Assembly: GCF_016864575.1 (NCBI RefSeq)
Contig: NZ_CP044125.1
Location: forward strand, 1,824,501-1,888,500
From: Rhizobium sp. BG4
Lineage (GTDB): Bacteria; Pseudomonadota; Alphaproteobacteria; Rhizobiales; Rhizobiaceae
Length of the DNA: 64,000 nucleotides
Direction: 5' to 3'
Part shown: positions 39,932 through 48,882 of the stretch, piece by piece
How the letters are laid out: the number at the start of each line of letters is the position of its first letter
Numbering within the stretch: the first letter of the stretch is position 1
Made by a program: the position numbers and the translations under genes
Notes under the pieces: model-generated
What the model was told of the DNA's origin: nothing
The model's database searches: none
What the model saw: only the letters and a program-made list of their open reading frames with translations

Positions 39932-41169
39932 TCCGTTTCATTCTGGCCGACCTCCGGCGCCTGTGGGCCGGTTCGCTCGTCGTCGTGCTGCTCGTGGCGC
40001 TGGCAACGGCGCTCGGCGTCAGCGTCATCCTGCAGGAGCGCGCGCTACGTCTCGGCAGTGCCCGGGCGGCCGATAAGTTCGATCTCGTTATCGGCGCCGG
40101 CGGCAGCGAGACGCAGCTGGTGCTGTCGTCCATCTTCTTGCAACCGTCACCCCTGCCGCTGATGCCGGGTGAGGTGCTTGCCAAGCTTGCCGCAGACCCG
40201 CGCGTCGCCTGGCTGTCGCCCGTTGGTTTTGGCGATTCCTTTTCCGGCTATCCCGTCGTTGGCACGAGCACCGCGCTGCCTGCGGATCTCTCGGGCGGGT
40301 TCAGCGAAGGTCAGGGTTTTGCTGCCGAAGCCGAGGCGGTGGTCGGCGCGGCTGTCACGCTGCCGCTTGGGTCCGAGATAAAGCCGATGCATGGCACCGC
40401 CGAAACCGGCGGCCACACGCATACCGAAATCGTCTATCGCGTTACCGGCCGGATGAAACCGACAGGAACGGCCTGGGATCGTGTCATTCTCGTTCCGATC
40501 CAGGCTGTATGGCATATCCATGGGCTGGAGGCGCATGGCGAAACGGAGCATGACGAGGCTGGTCATGATGGACATGATCACGATCATGAGCCGGAGTCCG
40601 GCCACGAGCTCGATGCTGACTGGTCTGCGGAGACACCTGGCGTTCCTGCGATCCTGGTGAAGCCGAAGACGATCGCCGATGCCTACAAGCTGCGGCAGGA
40701 TTACCGCAACGGCAGCACCGTCGCGGTTTTTCCAGGCGAAGTCCTGACGAACCTTTATGCCACGCTCGGCGATGCGAAACGCATTCTCGTTGCCGTCGCT
40801 TCTGGCGCCCAGGGGCTGGTTGCGGCTTCGCTCATTCTGGTGACGGTCATCCATATCGGCCAGCGGCGGCGCCAGATCGGGGCTCTCCGGGCCTTCGGCG
40901 CGCCGCGGCATGCCATCTTCGGGATCGTCTGGGGCGAGTTCTTCGCGCTGATCGCGATCGGCATCGCTGGCGGGTTTGGCTTGGGTTATGGCGCCGCGCT
41001 GATGCTGTCCGGCCTTTTCAGTGCAAGCAGCGGTATCACGGTGCCGGTCGGCTTTGCGCGTCAGGATGTGTTTCTTGCGCTTCTGTTGCTCGGCTTCGGA
41101 GCGCTGCTTGCGGCTCTACCCGCCGTTCTTGCCTACCGGCAGTCTCCGGCGCAGGCCTTGCGCGCCTGA
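39928..41169 (+). CDS. FtsX-like ABC permease with histidine-rich periplasmic loop
   Basis: 413-residue permease: an N-terminal membrane helix (about residues 15-35), a large periplasmic domain (about 40-285), and three C-terminal helices (about 290-312, 330-360, 378-400), the FtsX/MacB/LolC plan. Within the periplasmic domain, residues 196-228 hold nine histidines among many Asp/Glu residues (EHDEAGHDGHDHDHEPESGH), a typical metal-binding pattern; a further HTH motif lies near residue 168. It overlaps the ATPase gene by four bases. A metal (zinc is the best guess) transport or handling role is an inference. I recall a zinc-regulated ABC operon in Vibrio (zrg) with a His-rich FtsX-like permease, but this is from memory. 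Confidence 0.85.
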   Translation: MIRFILADLRRLWAGSLVVVLLVALATALGVSVILQERALRLGSARAADKFDLVIGAGGSETQLVLSSIFLQPSPLPLMPGEVLAKLAADPRVAWLSPVGFGDSFSGYPVVGTSTALPADLSGGFSEGQGFAAEAEAVVGAAVTLPLGSEIKPMHGTAETGGHTHTEIVYRVTGRMKPTGTAWDRVILVPIQAVWHIHGLEAHGETEHDEAGHDGHDHDHEPESGHELDADWSAETPGVPAILVKPKTIADAYKLRQDYRNGSTVAVFPGEVLTNLYATLGDAKRILVAVASGAQGLVAASLILVTVIHIGQRRRQIGALRAFGAPRHAIFGIVWGEFFALIAIGIAGGFGLGYGAALMLSGLFSASSGITVPVGFARQDVFLALLLLGFGALLAALPAVLAYRQSPAQALRA

Positions 41170-41350
41170 GGCGTTCGCGGGCTGCGACAATCTGTACAAA
41201 CGCATTAGACTAAAGTCATAATCCCAAAGCCGCTCTCTTTATCCGAATCCTTTTCTGCCACACTCTTCACAGGCGAGCCGCGTCCAGGGGCATACTTTGA
41301 GGAGAGTTTGGGACGCGCCTTGCTGCTCATCACTCTGTGGAGGACAGACA

Positions 41351-43234
41351 ATGGCAAATGTCGCAAGCGCCGAAGGCGCGAAGGCCGGTCCGATGACCGG
41401 CGAGGAGAAGAAGGTCATCTTCGCCTCGTCGCTCGGTACCGTTTTCGAATGGTACGATTTCTATCTTTACGGTTCGCTCGCCACCTATATCGGCGCGACC
41501 TATTTCACCCAATATCCGGAAGCGACGCGTAACATCTTCACGCTTCTCGCCTTTGCGGCGGGCTTCCTTGTCCGTCCGTTCGGTGCGCTGGTGTTCGGCC
41601 GTCTCGGCGATCTCGTCGGCCGCAAGTACACCTTCCTGGTCACGATCCTGATCATGGGCTTCTCGACCTTCCTCGTCGGCATCCTTCCGGGTGCGGCGAC
41701 AATCGGCATTGCGGCTCCGATCATTCTGATCGTGCTGCGCCTTCTGCAGGGCCTGGCGCTTGGCGGTGAATATGGCGGTGCGGCGACCTATGTTGCCGAA
41801 CATGCGCCGAATGGCCGGCGCGGCTATTTCACCTCATGGATCCAGACGACGGCAACGCTTGGTCTCTTCCTGTCGCTGATCGTCATCATCTCCGTCCAGC
41901 AGATGCTCGGCTCGACCGCATTCGCTGCCTGGGGCTGGCGCATTCCGTTCCTGGTTTCGGTTCTGCTTCTCGGCGTTTCGGTCTGGATTCGTCTCAAGAT
42001 GAATGAATCTCCGGCCTTCCAGAAGATGAAGGCCGAGGGCAAGGGCTCCAAGGCGCCGCTGACGGAAGCCTTCGGTACCTGGAAGAATGCCAAGATCGCC
42101 ATCATCGCGCTGCTCGGCGCCACGATGGGTCAGGCAGTCGTCTGGTACGGCGGCCAGTTTTACGCGCTGTTCTTCCTGCAGAACGTTCTCAAGGTGGATC
42201 TGCAGTCGGCCAATATCATGGTCGCGATCGCGCTTATTCTTGCAACGCCGTTCTTCGTGATCTTCGGTTCGCTCTCCGACAAGATCGGCCGCAAGCCGAT
42301 CATCATGGCGGGCCTGCTGATTGCCGCCATCACCTATCAGCCGCTTTTCAAGGCAATGACCTATATGGCCAATCCGGCCCTCTATGAGGCACAGGCTGCG
42401 ATCCGCGCAACGGTGACCGCTGACCCGGCAGACTGCAAGTTCCAGTTCAACCCGACCGGTACATCGAAGTTCACCAGCTCCTGCGACGTGGCTACGGCGT
42501 TCCTGACGAAGAACTCGGTACCTTATGACGTCGTGCCCGGCCCGGCCGGACAACCGGCAACCGTCAAGATCGGCGAAGCGACCATTCCGAGCTTCGACGT
42601 CATCGCTGCCGGCGACAAGGCCAAGGGCATGACGGCCGCCTTCGAGAAGAGCACCAACATGGCGCTTCACGATGCCGGTTATCCGCTGAACCGTGGCGCC
42701 GCCAAGGTTCCGGATTCCAAGCTCGATGCTTTCATCGCTGCCAATCCTGAACTCAATCTCAATGCCGAGACGATCCGCGGCGGCGAGAAGGAAACCATGC
42801 CGGCCGACAAGCTGATTGCCGGCAAGTTGCTGACGGCGGAAGAAGCCAACGGTGTGACCGACATGGCGGTCTATACGGTCGCCGGTGGCGGCAGCTTCGC
42901 CATGGTTGCCGATCCGGCGCGCGTGAACTGGGTCGGCACGATCGCCGTCCTCTTCGTTCTCGTGCTCTACGTGACGATGGTTTACGGCCCGATCGCAGCA
43001 CTTCTGGTCGAGCTCTTCCCGACCCGCATCCGCTATACCGGCATGTCGCTGCCTTACCATATCGGCAACGGATGGTTCGGTGGCCTGCTTCCGGCAACGG
43101 CCTTCGCGATGAGTGCCGCCGCCGGCGATATCTACTACGGCCTCTGGTATCCGATCGTCTTCGCAGGCATCACGCTGGTCATCGGCCTGCTGTTCCTGCC
43201 GGAAACCAAGAACCGCGATATCCACGCTGACTAA
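41351..43234 (+). CDS. MHS-type MFS transporter with large extra loop
   Basis: 627-residue member of the metabolite:H+ symporter branch of MFS (ProP/ShiA/YhjE-like). It starts MANVASAEGAKAG with GGAGGA seven bases upstream. Typical motifs are SLGTVFEWYDFYLYGSLA in helix 1, GDLVGRKYTF and the second-half DKIGRKPIIM. Between helix 9 and the helix starting near VNWVGTIAVLF there are about 175 extra residues (roughly 345-520), predicted periplasmic, with two cysteines (ADCKF, SSCDV) and a VPGPAGQPATVKIGEATIPSF-like segment (in two parts). The substrate is unknown; relatives carry organic acids or osmolytes. A terminator follows. Confidence 0.88.
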   Translation: MANVASAEGAKAGPMTGEEKKVIFASSLGTVFEWYDFYLYGSLATYIGATYFTQYPEATRNIFTLLAFAAGFLVRPFGALVFGRLGDLVGRKYTFLVTILIMGFSTFLVGILPGAATIGIAAPIILIVLRLLQGLALGGEYGGAATYVAEHAPNGRRGYFTSWIQTTATLGLFLSLIVIISVQQMLGSTAFAAWGWRIPFLVSVLLLGVSVWIRLKMNESPAFQKMKAEGKGSKAPLTEAFGTWKNAKIAIIALLGATMGQAVVWYGGQFYALFFLQNVLKVDLQSANIMVAIALILATPFFVIFGSLSDKIGRKPIIMAGLLIAAITYQPLFKAMTYMANPALYEAQAAIRATVTADPADCKFQFNPTGTSKFTSSCDVATAFLTKNSVPYDVVPGPAGQPATVKIGEATIPSFDVIAAGDKAKGMTAAFEKSTNMALHDAGYPLNRGAAKVPDSKLDAFIAANPELNLNAETIRGGEKETMPADKLIAGKLLTAEEANGVTDMAVYTVAGGGSFAMVADPARVNWVGTIAVLFVLVLYVTMVYGPIAALLVELFPTRIRYTGMSLPYHIGNGWFGGLLPATAFAMSAAAGDIYYGLWYPIVFAGITLVIGLLFLPETKNRDIHAD

Positions 43235-43260
43235 AGATTTGGCGTACTGACGAAAACAGA

Positions 43261-43288
43261 CCCGGCGTTCTCAAGGCGCCGGGTTTTT
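43261..43288. terminator. Terminator after the MHS transporter gene
   Basis: CCCGGCG (43261-43267) pairs with CGCCGGG (43277-43283), followed by TTTTTCT. It lies between converging genes. Confidence 0.85.
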
Positions 43289-44020
43289 CTATGCCCGCAG
43301 CATGCGTTTTGGCACCGGCCAGCCATCCGCCACCCTGAAAAGGATGCCGTAGCGCGAAAAGACGATGGCGATCATCAGCGAGAACCAGCCGCCGAGCGCC
43401 AGGCCGGCAATCACATCGCTCGGGTAGTGGGCGCTGACCATCACGCGGGTCATCCCGAGCCAGAGGGCGCAGGCAAGAAAGACGACGCGGTAGCGCGGGA
43501 AGAGAAGCGACAGCGCCGCGAAGAAAGCGCCGATGGTCGTCGCATGTCCCGACGGGAAGCTTTCGAAGGCGGCGTGACCCGAAAAGGGCGAGAATGAGAA
43601 GATCCCGTAGTCATCGAAATGCTGCGGCCTGGCGCGGCCGATGGCGCGCTTCAAGATATTGGCAAGGATGCCCGACAGGGCGATCGAGATCAGCAGATAG
43701 GCACCGATCCAGCACATCTGCAGCGCCTGGATGCGAGTACGCAGTGATCTGACGATACGAAGCGCCGCTAGGCCTTCGAAGAACAGGAAGGCGCTGACGA
43801 TGATGATCCATCCGGACGTGCCGAAATCGGTGAGGATGCGGCCGAGGCGTCGGATGACCGGTGGCACCTGTCCGGCGCCGACAGGACCGTCGAGAAGCAG
43901 CATCGACAACAGAACTGCGTTACAGGTGATGAAAAGGCAGGTCTGCCACCGCAATTGCGGCATGCGACAGGTGCTCCGGCGCCAGCGCCTGTCGAGCGAG
44001 GAAAGTATCGCCTGCATCAA
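43289..44020 (-). CDS. PAP2-family phosphatase (copy 1)
   Basis: 243-residue integral membrane phosphatase. The three-part acid phosphatase signature is complete: KRAIGRARP (K-X6-RP), SFPSGHAT (PSGH) and TRVMVSAHYPSD (SR-X5-H-X3-D with T for S). About six membrane helices are predicted. The family includes lipid phosphate, undecaprenyl pyrophosphate and lipid A phosphatases (LpxE/LpxF in rhizobia); which applies here cannot be told from the sequence alone. A second PAP2 gene lies 78 bases upstream on the same strand. Confidence 0.88.
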   Translation of the reverse strand: MMQAILSSLDRRWRRSTCRMPQLRWQTCLFITCNAVLLSMLLLDGPVGAGQVPPVIRRLGRILTDFGTSGWIIIVSAFLFFEGLAALRIVRSLRTRIQALQMCWIGAYLLISIALSGILANILKRAIGRARPQHFDDYGIFSFSPFSGHAAFESFPSGHATTIGAFFAALSLLFPRYRVVFLACALWLGMTRVMVSAHYPSDVIAGLALGGWFSLMIAIVFSRYGILFRVADGWPVPKRMLRA

Positions 44021-44097
44021 ATCCGATCCGTTCGAAAATCAATCTCAAGAACGGACCGACGCTAGCATCCGGCGGCGACAGTTTTTTTACGAAGCCC

Positions 44098-44856
44098 TCA
44101 AAGGAGGCGGCTCAGCCGCGGTATCGGCCAGCCCTCGCGCCCGACCGAGAAGACGAAGCCGAAACGGGCGAAGGCGATGGAGAGCGCAAAGGCGAGCCAG
44201 GCTCCGAGCGCCAGTCCAGCGGCGACATCGCTCGGGTAGTGGACGCCGATGATGACCCGGGTGGCGCCGAGCCAGAGACCAATGCCGATGAAGACAAGCC
44301 GGAAGCGCGGGAAGAGCAAGGCCAGTGACATGAAGAGCGCGCCGATATTGGCGGAATGTCCCGAAGGAAAGCTCTGGTGCAGGAAATCCCAGCTGAACGG
44401 CGTGAAGCTGAATATGCCCTCCTGCTCGTAGAGCAGCGGCCGGGCGCGGCCGATCAGGAACTTCAGCGGATTGGCGATGGCACTGGCAAGGATGACGGAG
44501 AAGCCGACATAGGCGGCCATCTGGCCTAAATAGGTCATCCGGAATCTGCGCCTCACTTTCCAGAGGCGGCGGCGGACGACATAGCCGGTGAGCAGAATGG
44601 TGGCGAGGCCGGCAAGGATCCAGGCGAGCCTGCCGATGTCGGTCACGTCACCGGCAATCGAGACCAGCGGTGGTGAAAGGCTTTTGACCGCCTGCCCCAG
44701 CGGCCGGTCGAAGACGAAGAAGGCAATTGCGACGGCGTTGATGGCGAAGAGCGCGAAAGCTTTCCAGGGAACCCGACGATGGATCGTGCGACGCGCCTCA
44801 TAGCGCTTCTTCAGATAGGCTTTGCAGCCTGGCTTCGCTCCGGCGGTGTCGCTCAT
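44098..44856 (-). CDS. PAP2-family phosphatase (copy 2)
   Basis: 252-residue membrane phosphatase paralogous to the neighbour at 43289. Signature parts: KFLIGRARP, SFPSGHSA and TRVIIGVHYPSD, all complete. Both copies share the unusual order of a basic N-terminus, a proline/glycine-rich loop after helix 1 and an FxF/VF C-terminal segment, suggesting tandem duplication followed by divergence. Lipid substrates are likely, and phosphate release from lipid A is one possibility in rhizobia; this is inference. Confidence 0.88.
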   Translation of the reverse strand: MSDTAGAKPGCKAYLKKRYEARRTIHRRVPWKAFALFAINAVAIAFFVFDRPLGQAVKSLSPPLVSIAGDVTDIGRLAWILAGLATILLTGYVVRRRLWKVRRRFRMTYLGQMAAYVGFSVILASAIANPLKFLIGRARPLLYEQEGIFSFTPFSWDFLHQSFPSGHSANIGALFMSLALLFPRFRLVFIGIGLWLGATRVIIGVHYPSDVAAGLALGAWLAFALSIAFARFGFVFSVGREGWPIPRLSRLL

Positions 44857-44952
44857 TCTGTCCCTTCGTGGTTGGCACGGGGGACATAGGGAGACGAGGC
44901 GTCGGCTTCAATGAAAAAGCCCTCCGCGCCGATGCGCGAAGGGCCTGAAAAG

Positions 44953-44968
44953 CGTTTCACGTGAAATA
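44953..44968. other. parS-like site 4, distant from parAB
   Basis: CGTTTCACGTGAAATA matches the parS consensus at 14 of 16 positions and keeps the core TTTCACGTGAAA. It ends directly before the leuB stop, about 38 kb from parB. Confidence 0.7.
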
Positions 44969-46081
44969 TCAGGCAGAGAGCGCCTTGAATTCCGCGAGGA
45001 TGGCATCGCCCATTTCGACAGTGCCGACCTGCTTGCAGCCTTCGCCCATGATGTCGCCGGTGCGGATGCCCTTGTCGAGGACGTTGGCAATCGCCTTCTC
45101 GAGGTTGTCGGCTTCGGTGACCATGTTGAAGGAGTAGCGCAGGCACATGGCGAAGGAGGCGATCATGGCGATCGGGTTGGCAATGCCCTTGCCGGCGATG
45201 TCAGGAGCCGAACCGTGAACGGGCTCGTAGAGCGCCTTGCGCTTGCCGGTCTTGCCATCGGGGGCGCCGAGCGAAGCAGACGGCAGCATGCCGAGCGAAC
45301 CGGTCAGCATGGCGGCGACGTCGGAGAGCATGTCGCCGAACAGGTTGTCGGTGACGATGACGTCGAACTGCTTCGGTGCACGGACGAGCTGCATGCCGCC
45401 GGCGTCGGCCAGCATGTGCTCGAGCTGGACGTCGGCGTATTTTTCCTTGTGCGTCGCCGTCACCACCTGGTTCCAGAGCACGCCCGACTTCATGACGTTG
45501 CGCTTTTCCATGGAGCAGACGCGGTTCTGGCGAGTGCGGGCCATTTCGAAGGCAACGCCGGCGATGCGCTCGATCTCGTAGGTGTCGTAGACCTGCGTGT
45601 CGATGCCGCGCTTCTGACCGTTGCCGAGATCGATGATCTCCTTCGGCTCGCCGAAATAGACGCCGCCGGTCAGTTCGCGGATGATGAGGATGTCGAGGCC
45701 CTCAACCAGTTCCGGCTTCAGCGAGGAAGCGGAAGCGAGTGCAGGGTAGCAGATTGCCGGGCGCAGGTTTGCGAAGAGCTGCAGATCCTTGCGCAGGCGC
45801 AGGAGGCCGGCTTCCGGGCGCACTTCATAGGGAACGCTATCCCACTTCGGGCCGCCGACGGCGCCGAACAGCACCGCATCGGCGGCAAGCGCCTTCTCCA
45901 TGTCGGCTTCGGAAATCGCCTGGCCGTGGGCATCATAGGCCGAGCCGCCGACGAGACCTTCGTCGGTGACGAAACCGGCCTTCATTGCATCGTTCATGTA
46001 AGCGATGATCTTGCGGACCTCGCCCATGGCCTCGGGGCCGATGCCGTCGCCCGGCAGCAGGAAAAGATTGCGCGCTGTCAT
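44969..46081 (-). CDS. leuB: 3-isopropylmalate dehydrogenase
   Basis: NAD-dependent oxidative decarboxylation step of leucine synthesis. The 370-residue protein has [15 protein letters not shown] near the start, the substrate-binding arginines in [15 protein letters not shown], the [12 protein letters not shown] loop, [10 protein letters not shown] with the metal-binding aspartates, and [17 protein letters not shown] near the C-terminus. It is on the same strand as leuD at 47247 but separated from it by a plus-strand dehydratase gene, so the leu genes are not in one operon. A parS-like site sits at its 3' end. Confidence 0.97.
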   Translation of the reverse strand: MTARNLFLLPGDGIGPEAMGEVRKIIAYMNDAMKAGFVTDEGLVGGSAYDAHGQAISEADMEKALAADAVLFGAVGGPKWDSVPYEVRPEAGLLRLRKDLQLFANLRPAICYPALASASSLKPELVEGLDILIIRELTGGVYFGEPKEIIDLGNGQKRGIDTQVYDTYEIERIAGVAFEMARTRQNRVCSMEKRNVMKSGVLWNQVVTATHKEKYADVQLEHMLADAGGMQLVRAPKQFDVIVTDNLFGDMLSDVAAMLTGSLGMLPSASLGAPDGKTGKRKALYEPVHGSAPDIAGKGIANPIAMIASFAMCLRYSFNMVTEADNLEKAIANVLDKGIRTGDIMGEGCKQVGTVEMGDAILAEFKALSA

Positions 46082-46256
46082 GAAACCCTCCGCGGAAAAA
46101 CAAGCTGCGGCTTCTTAGACCCCGGAAAACGGCATTTCAAGCAAGAGAGAGGCCGAATCGGTACGGTTTGCCGCGCTATCGATCTGTTCTGGAGTGTTGA
46201 CCCCTGCCCGTCTCCGCGCCAAGAAGATGGTCACGTTTCAAGAAATGGAATTCAGA

Positions 46257-47189
46257 ATGTCCCCGTCTCCATTGCATCTCAACACCCCTCTCCTGCGCAG
46301 CGCTGCCGATTATAGCGCCAGCGGCAAGCCGCTCTTACTGAAGCTCGATGCGCTGCAGCCTTCAGGCAGCTTCAAGATGCGCGGTGTCAGCCGGCTGTGC
46401 CAGCATGAGGTGGAGAATGGCGCGAAGGAAATCTTCTGCGCTTCCGGCGGCAATGCCGGGATTGCGGCGGCTTTTGCGGGCCGGGCGCTCGACGTTCCCG
46501 TCACGATCGTCGTGCCGGAGACAACGTCTGCTGAAGTTCGCCAGTCGATCGAGGCGACCGGCGCCTCCGTTCTGGTACATGGCTCGGTCTTCGATGAGGC
46601 CAATGCCTATGCGATCAAGCTCTCGGAAGCGCGCAAGGCCGCCTATGTGCATCCCTTCGATCATCCGCTGCTCTGGGAAGGGCATGGAACACTGATCGAT
46701 GAGGTCGTTGCGAGCGGCACCCGTTTCGACTGCGTGATCGCCAGCGTCGGCGGCGGCGGTCTGCTGGCTGGTATCGTCGCGGGCCTGAAGCGCAATGGCC
46801 TTGGCGATGTGCCGGTGATTGCCGTCGAAACCGAAGGTGCGGCCTCATTCCATGAGGCGCTGAAGGCGAAGGAGCGCATCACCCTGCCCGGCATCACCTC
46901 GATCGCCAATTCGCTTGGCGCCCGGCAGGTTGCGCAGCATGTCTTCGATCTGCCCAATCACCATCCGATCGAAAGCGTCACCGTGACCGACGCGGAAGCG
47001 GTGGCCGCCTGCCTGAAATTTGCCGATGCGCACCGCATTCTCGTCGAGCCCGCCTGCGGCGCGGCGCTCGCCGTTGCCGACGTGCATGCAGGACTGCTGT
47101 CACGCTTCGAAAACCCGCTCATTGTAGTCTGCGGCGGCATCGGGGTGTCGCTCGGCAAGCTCAAGGCGTGGCAGGAACGCTTTTTCTGA
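46257..47189 (+). CDS. PLP-dependent threonine/serine dehydratase-like protein
   Basis: Fold-type II PLP enzyme of 310 residues. The PLP lysine lies in PSGSFKMRGVSR, followed by CASGGNAGIAAAFAG (substrate loop), the glycine loop SVGGGGLLAGIVAG and the C-terminal VCGGIGVS. It lacks the C-terminal ACT-type regulatory domain of biosynthetic IlvA, so it is a catabolic-type threonine or serine dehydratase, or possibly a related racemase or ammonia-lyase. ATG 46257 is chosen for GGAA six bases upstream; ATG 46245 is an alternative. It is divergent from leuB. Confidence 0.88.
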   Translation: MSPSPLHLNTPLLRSAADYSASGKPLLLKLDALQPSGSFKMRGVSRLCQHEVENGAKEIFCASGGNAGIAAAFAGRALDVPVTIVVPETTSAEVRQSIEATGASVLVHGSVFDEANAYAIKLSEARKAAYVHPFDHPLLWEGHGTLIDEVVASGTRFDCVIASVGGGGLLAGIVAGLKRNGLGDVPVIAVETEGAASFHEALKAKERITLPGITSIANSLGARQVAQHVFDLPNHHPIESVTVTDAEAVAACLKFADAHRILVEPACGAALAVADVHAGLLSRFENPLIVVCGGIGVSLGKLKAWQERFF

Positions 47190-47199
47190 GGGGGTAAAT

Positions 47200-47226
47200 A
47201 AAAAGCCGGGCATTGCCCGGCTTTTT
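47200..47226. terminator. Terminator between dehydratase gene and leuD
   Basis: AAAAGCCGGGC pairs with GCCCGGCTTTTT around an ATT loop, placed between converging genes, so it can act on both strands. Confidence 0.92.
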
Positions 47227-47246
47227 CGTCAGATGTTCTCGCTAGC

Positions 47247-47855
47247 TCAGGCAGCCCAGGGGCGCGAAGCGGAATTCTTCTTTTCGAAGCTGTCGATCGC
47301 CGTGCCTTTTTCCATCGTCAGACCGATGTCGTCCAGGCCGTTCAGCAAGCAGTGGCGCTTGAAGGCGTCGAGGTCGAACTTGATCGAGCCGCCGTCCGGG
47401 CCGGTGATCTCGAGGTTTTCGAGGTCGACGGTGAGGATGGCGTTGGAGCCGCGCGAAGCGTCGTCCATCAGCTTGTCGAGATCTTCCTGGCTGACCTTGA
47501 TCGGCAGGATGCCGTTCTTGAAGCAGTTATTGTAGAAGATGTCGGCGAAGCTGGTGGAGATCACGCAGCGGATGCCGAAATCGAGCAGCGCCCACGGGGC
47601 ATGCTCACGCGAAGAGCCGCAGCCGAAATTGTCGCCGGCGACGAGGATCTTGGCGTCGCGATAGGCCGGCTTGTTCAGCACGAAATCGGCGTTCTCGGAA
47701 CCGTCTTCATTGTAGCGGGCTTCGGCGAAGAGACCTTTGCCAAGGCCGGTGCGCTTGATGGTCTTCAGATAGTCCTTCGGAATGATCATGTCCGTGTCGA
47801 TGTTGACGACGGGCAGGGGCGCGGCAACGCCGGTGAGCTTCACGAATTTATCCAT
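47247..47855 (-). CDS. leuD: 3-isopropylmalate dehydratase small subunit
   Basis: Small (swivelling) subunit of isopropylmalate isomerase, working with LeuC, which is not in the window. The 202-residue protein has [16 protein letters not shown] at the N-terminus and the conserved [23 protein letters not shown] (in two parts). A GGAG precedes the ATG by eight bases. Confidence 0.96.
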   Translation of the reverse strand: MDKFVKLTGVAAPLPVVNIDTDMIIPKDYLKTIKRTGLGKGLFAEARYNEDGSENADFVLNKPAYRDAKILVAGDNFGCGSSREHAPWALLDFGIRCVISTSFADIFYNNCFKNGILPIKVSQEDLDKLMDDASRGSNAILTVDLENLEITGPDGGSIKFDLDAFKRHCLLNGLDDIGLTMEKGTAIDSFEKKNSASRPWAA

Positions 47856-47991
47856 GACCTAGGCTCCAAATTCAGCGGATGTACTTTCGTTGATCAGCAT
47901 CTAGTCCAGTTTCCCGCCGAAATGAAGGAGAATCTTTCCAGAATGGCGGCTGCGCGGCGTTTCGCGCAGCCTGACCACTTTGCATAGGCGG

Positions 47992-48411
47992 CTATTTGGA
48001 TGCTTCGTTGAGGCCCCAGACGACGCCAAAGGGGTCGCGCAGCTGGCCGTAGCGATCGCCCCAGAACATCAGCTCGATCGGCATGACGACTTCGGCGCCG
48101 GCAGCCACTGCGCGGTTCCACCAGGCATCGATGTCGTCGATGACGAGCTGAATCGCAAAGCCTTCGTGACCCTTGAAGGGATGGCCGTATTCCGGATAGG
48201 CATCCGACAGCATCAGCGAGCTGCCGTTGATATAGAGATGCACATGCATCGTCCGGCCCTTCTCGTCGGCCGGCACGACATAGGCCTCTTCGGCGCCGAA
48301 TGCCTTCTTGTAGAATTCTGCGGCCTTGAGCGCACCGTCGACTGTCAGATAGGGCAGCAGGCCATTCTTGACCGGCGGCATCTTGGCGGGTGCGGTTTCC
48401 ATCGTGCTCAT
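47992..48411 (-). CDS. VOC-superfamily (PhnB/glyoxalase-like) protein
   Basis: 139-residue protein with the paired beta-alpha-beta-beta-beta modules of the VOC fold (LPYLTVDGALKAAEFYKKAFG at the start and YGQLRDPFGVVWGL at the end, each in parts). The PhnB-like subfamily pattern includes HVHLYINGSSLMLSD. No metal or substrate can be assigned with confidence. Relatives include bleomycin resistance-type and DUF1428-like proteins. It is monocistronic, with no apparent link to leuD on the same strand. Confidence 0.85.
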   Translation of the reverse strand: MSTMETAPAKMPPVKNGLLPYLTVDGALKAAEFYKKAFGAEEAYVVPADEKGRTMHVHLYINGSSLMLSDAYPEYGHPFKGHEGFAIQLVIDDIDAWWNRAVAAGAEVVMPIELMFWGDRYGQLRDPFGVVWGLNEASK

Positions 48412-48537
48412 GTTCTTCCTCCGTCTACTGATTTTGAAGGTCCGGCATCGAAGCCGTCCGCCTCAAGGACGTGAGGGTAGAGCGGGAGCCGACAGCTCCA
48501 TAAAGAATTTTTCGTGAAGACTTGGAGGCCGGTTAGA

Positions 48538-48771
48538 TCAGAGATCGATGATCGTGCCGCGGCCGTCGTTCCAGATGCGCATTTCGCGCTGCTGCGCCTG
48601 AGCCTTGGCGCGCACCGGAGCCGGTTTCATCTTCAGCGACAGGGCGCGGCCAACCATCAGCACGGTCAAGATGCCGCCGACGGCGAGCGTGACCGAGAAG
48701 GTAAACAGCGCAAGAGCCACGAACACGGTGACGCCTGCCAGCATGAGGAAGATGGAACGGATATTCTGCAT
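48538..48771 (-). CDS. Small 77-residue membrane protein
   Basis: The frame starts MQNIRSIFLMLAGVTVFVAL and is open for 77 codons. One long hydrophobic region (residues about 6-42) could form one or two membrane helices (FLMLAGVTVFVALALFTF and VTLAVGGILTVLMVGRAL); the C-terminal half is basic and soluble, ending NDGRGTIIDL. A GAGG lies about nine bases before the ATG. It is divergent from the CoA-ester lyase gene. I do not recognise the function. Confidence 0.75.
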   Translation of the reverse strand: MQNIRSIFLMLAGVTVFVALALFTFSVTLAVGGILTVLMVGRALSLKMKPAPVRAKAQAQQREMRIWNDGRGTIIDL

Positions 48772-48882
48772 AATTCTAGACCTCTCTTCGAAAGGAATGT
48801 GGTCCTTGATTTCCTTCTGTGCAAGGCAAGCGTGGCTTTTTGTTGTCTTGTCAGCCTTCACAAAGCTTGGCACACATTCGTG

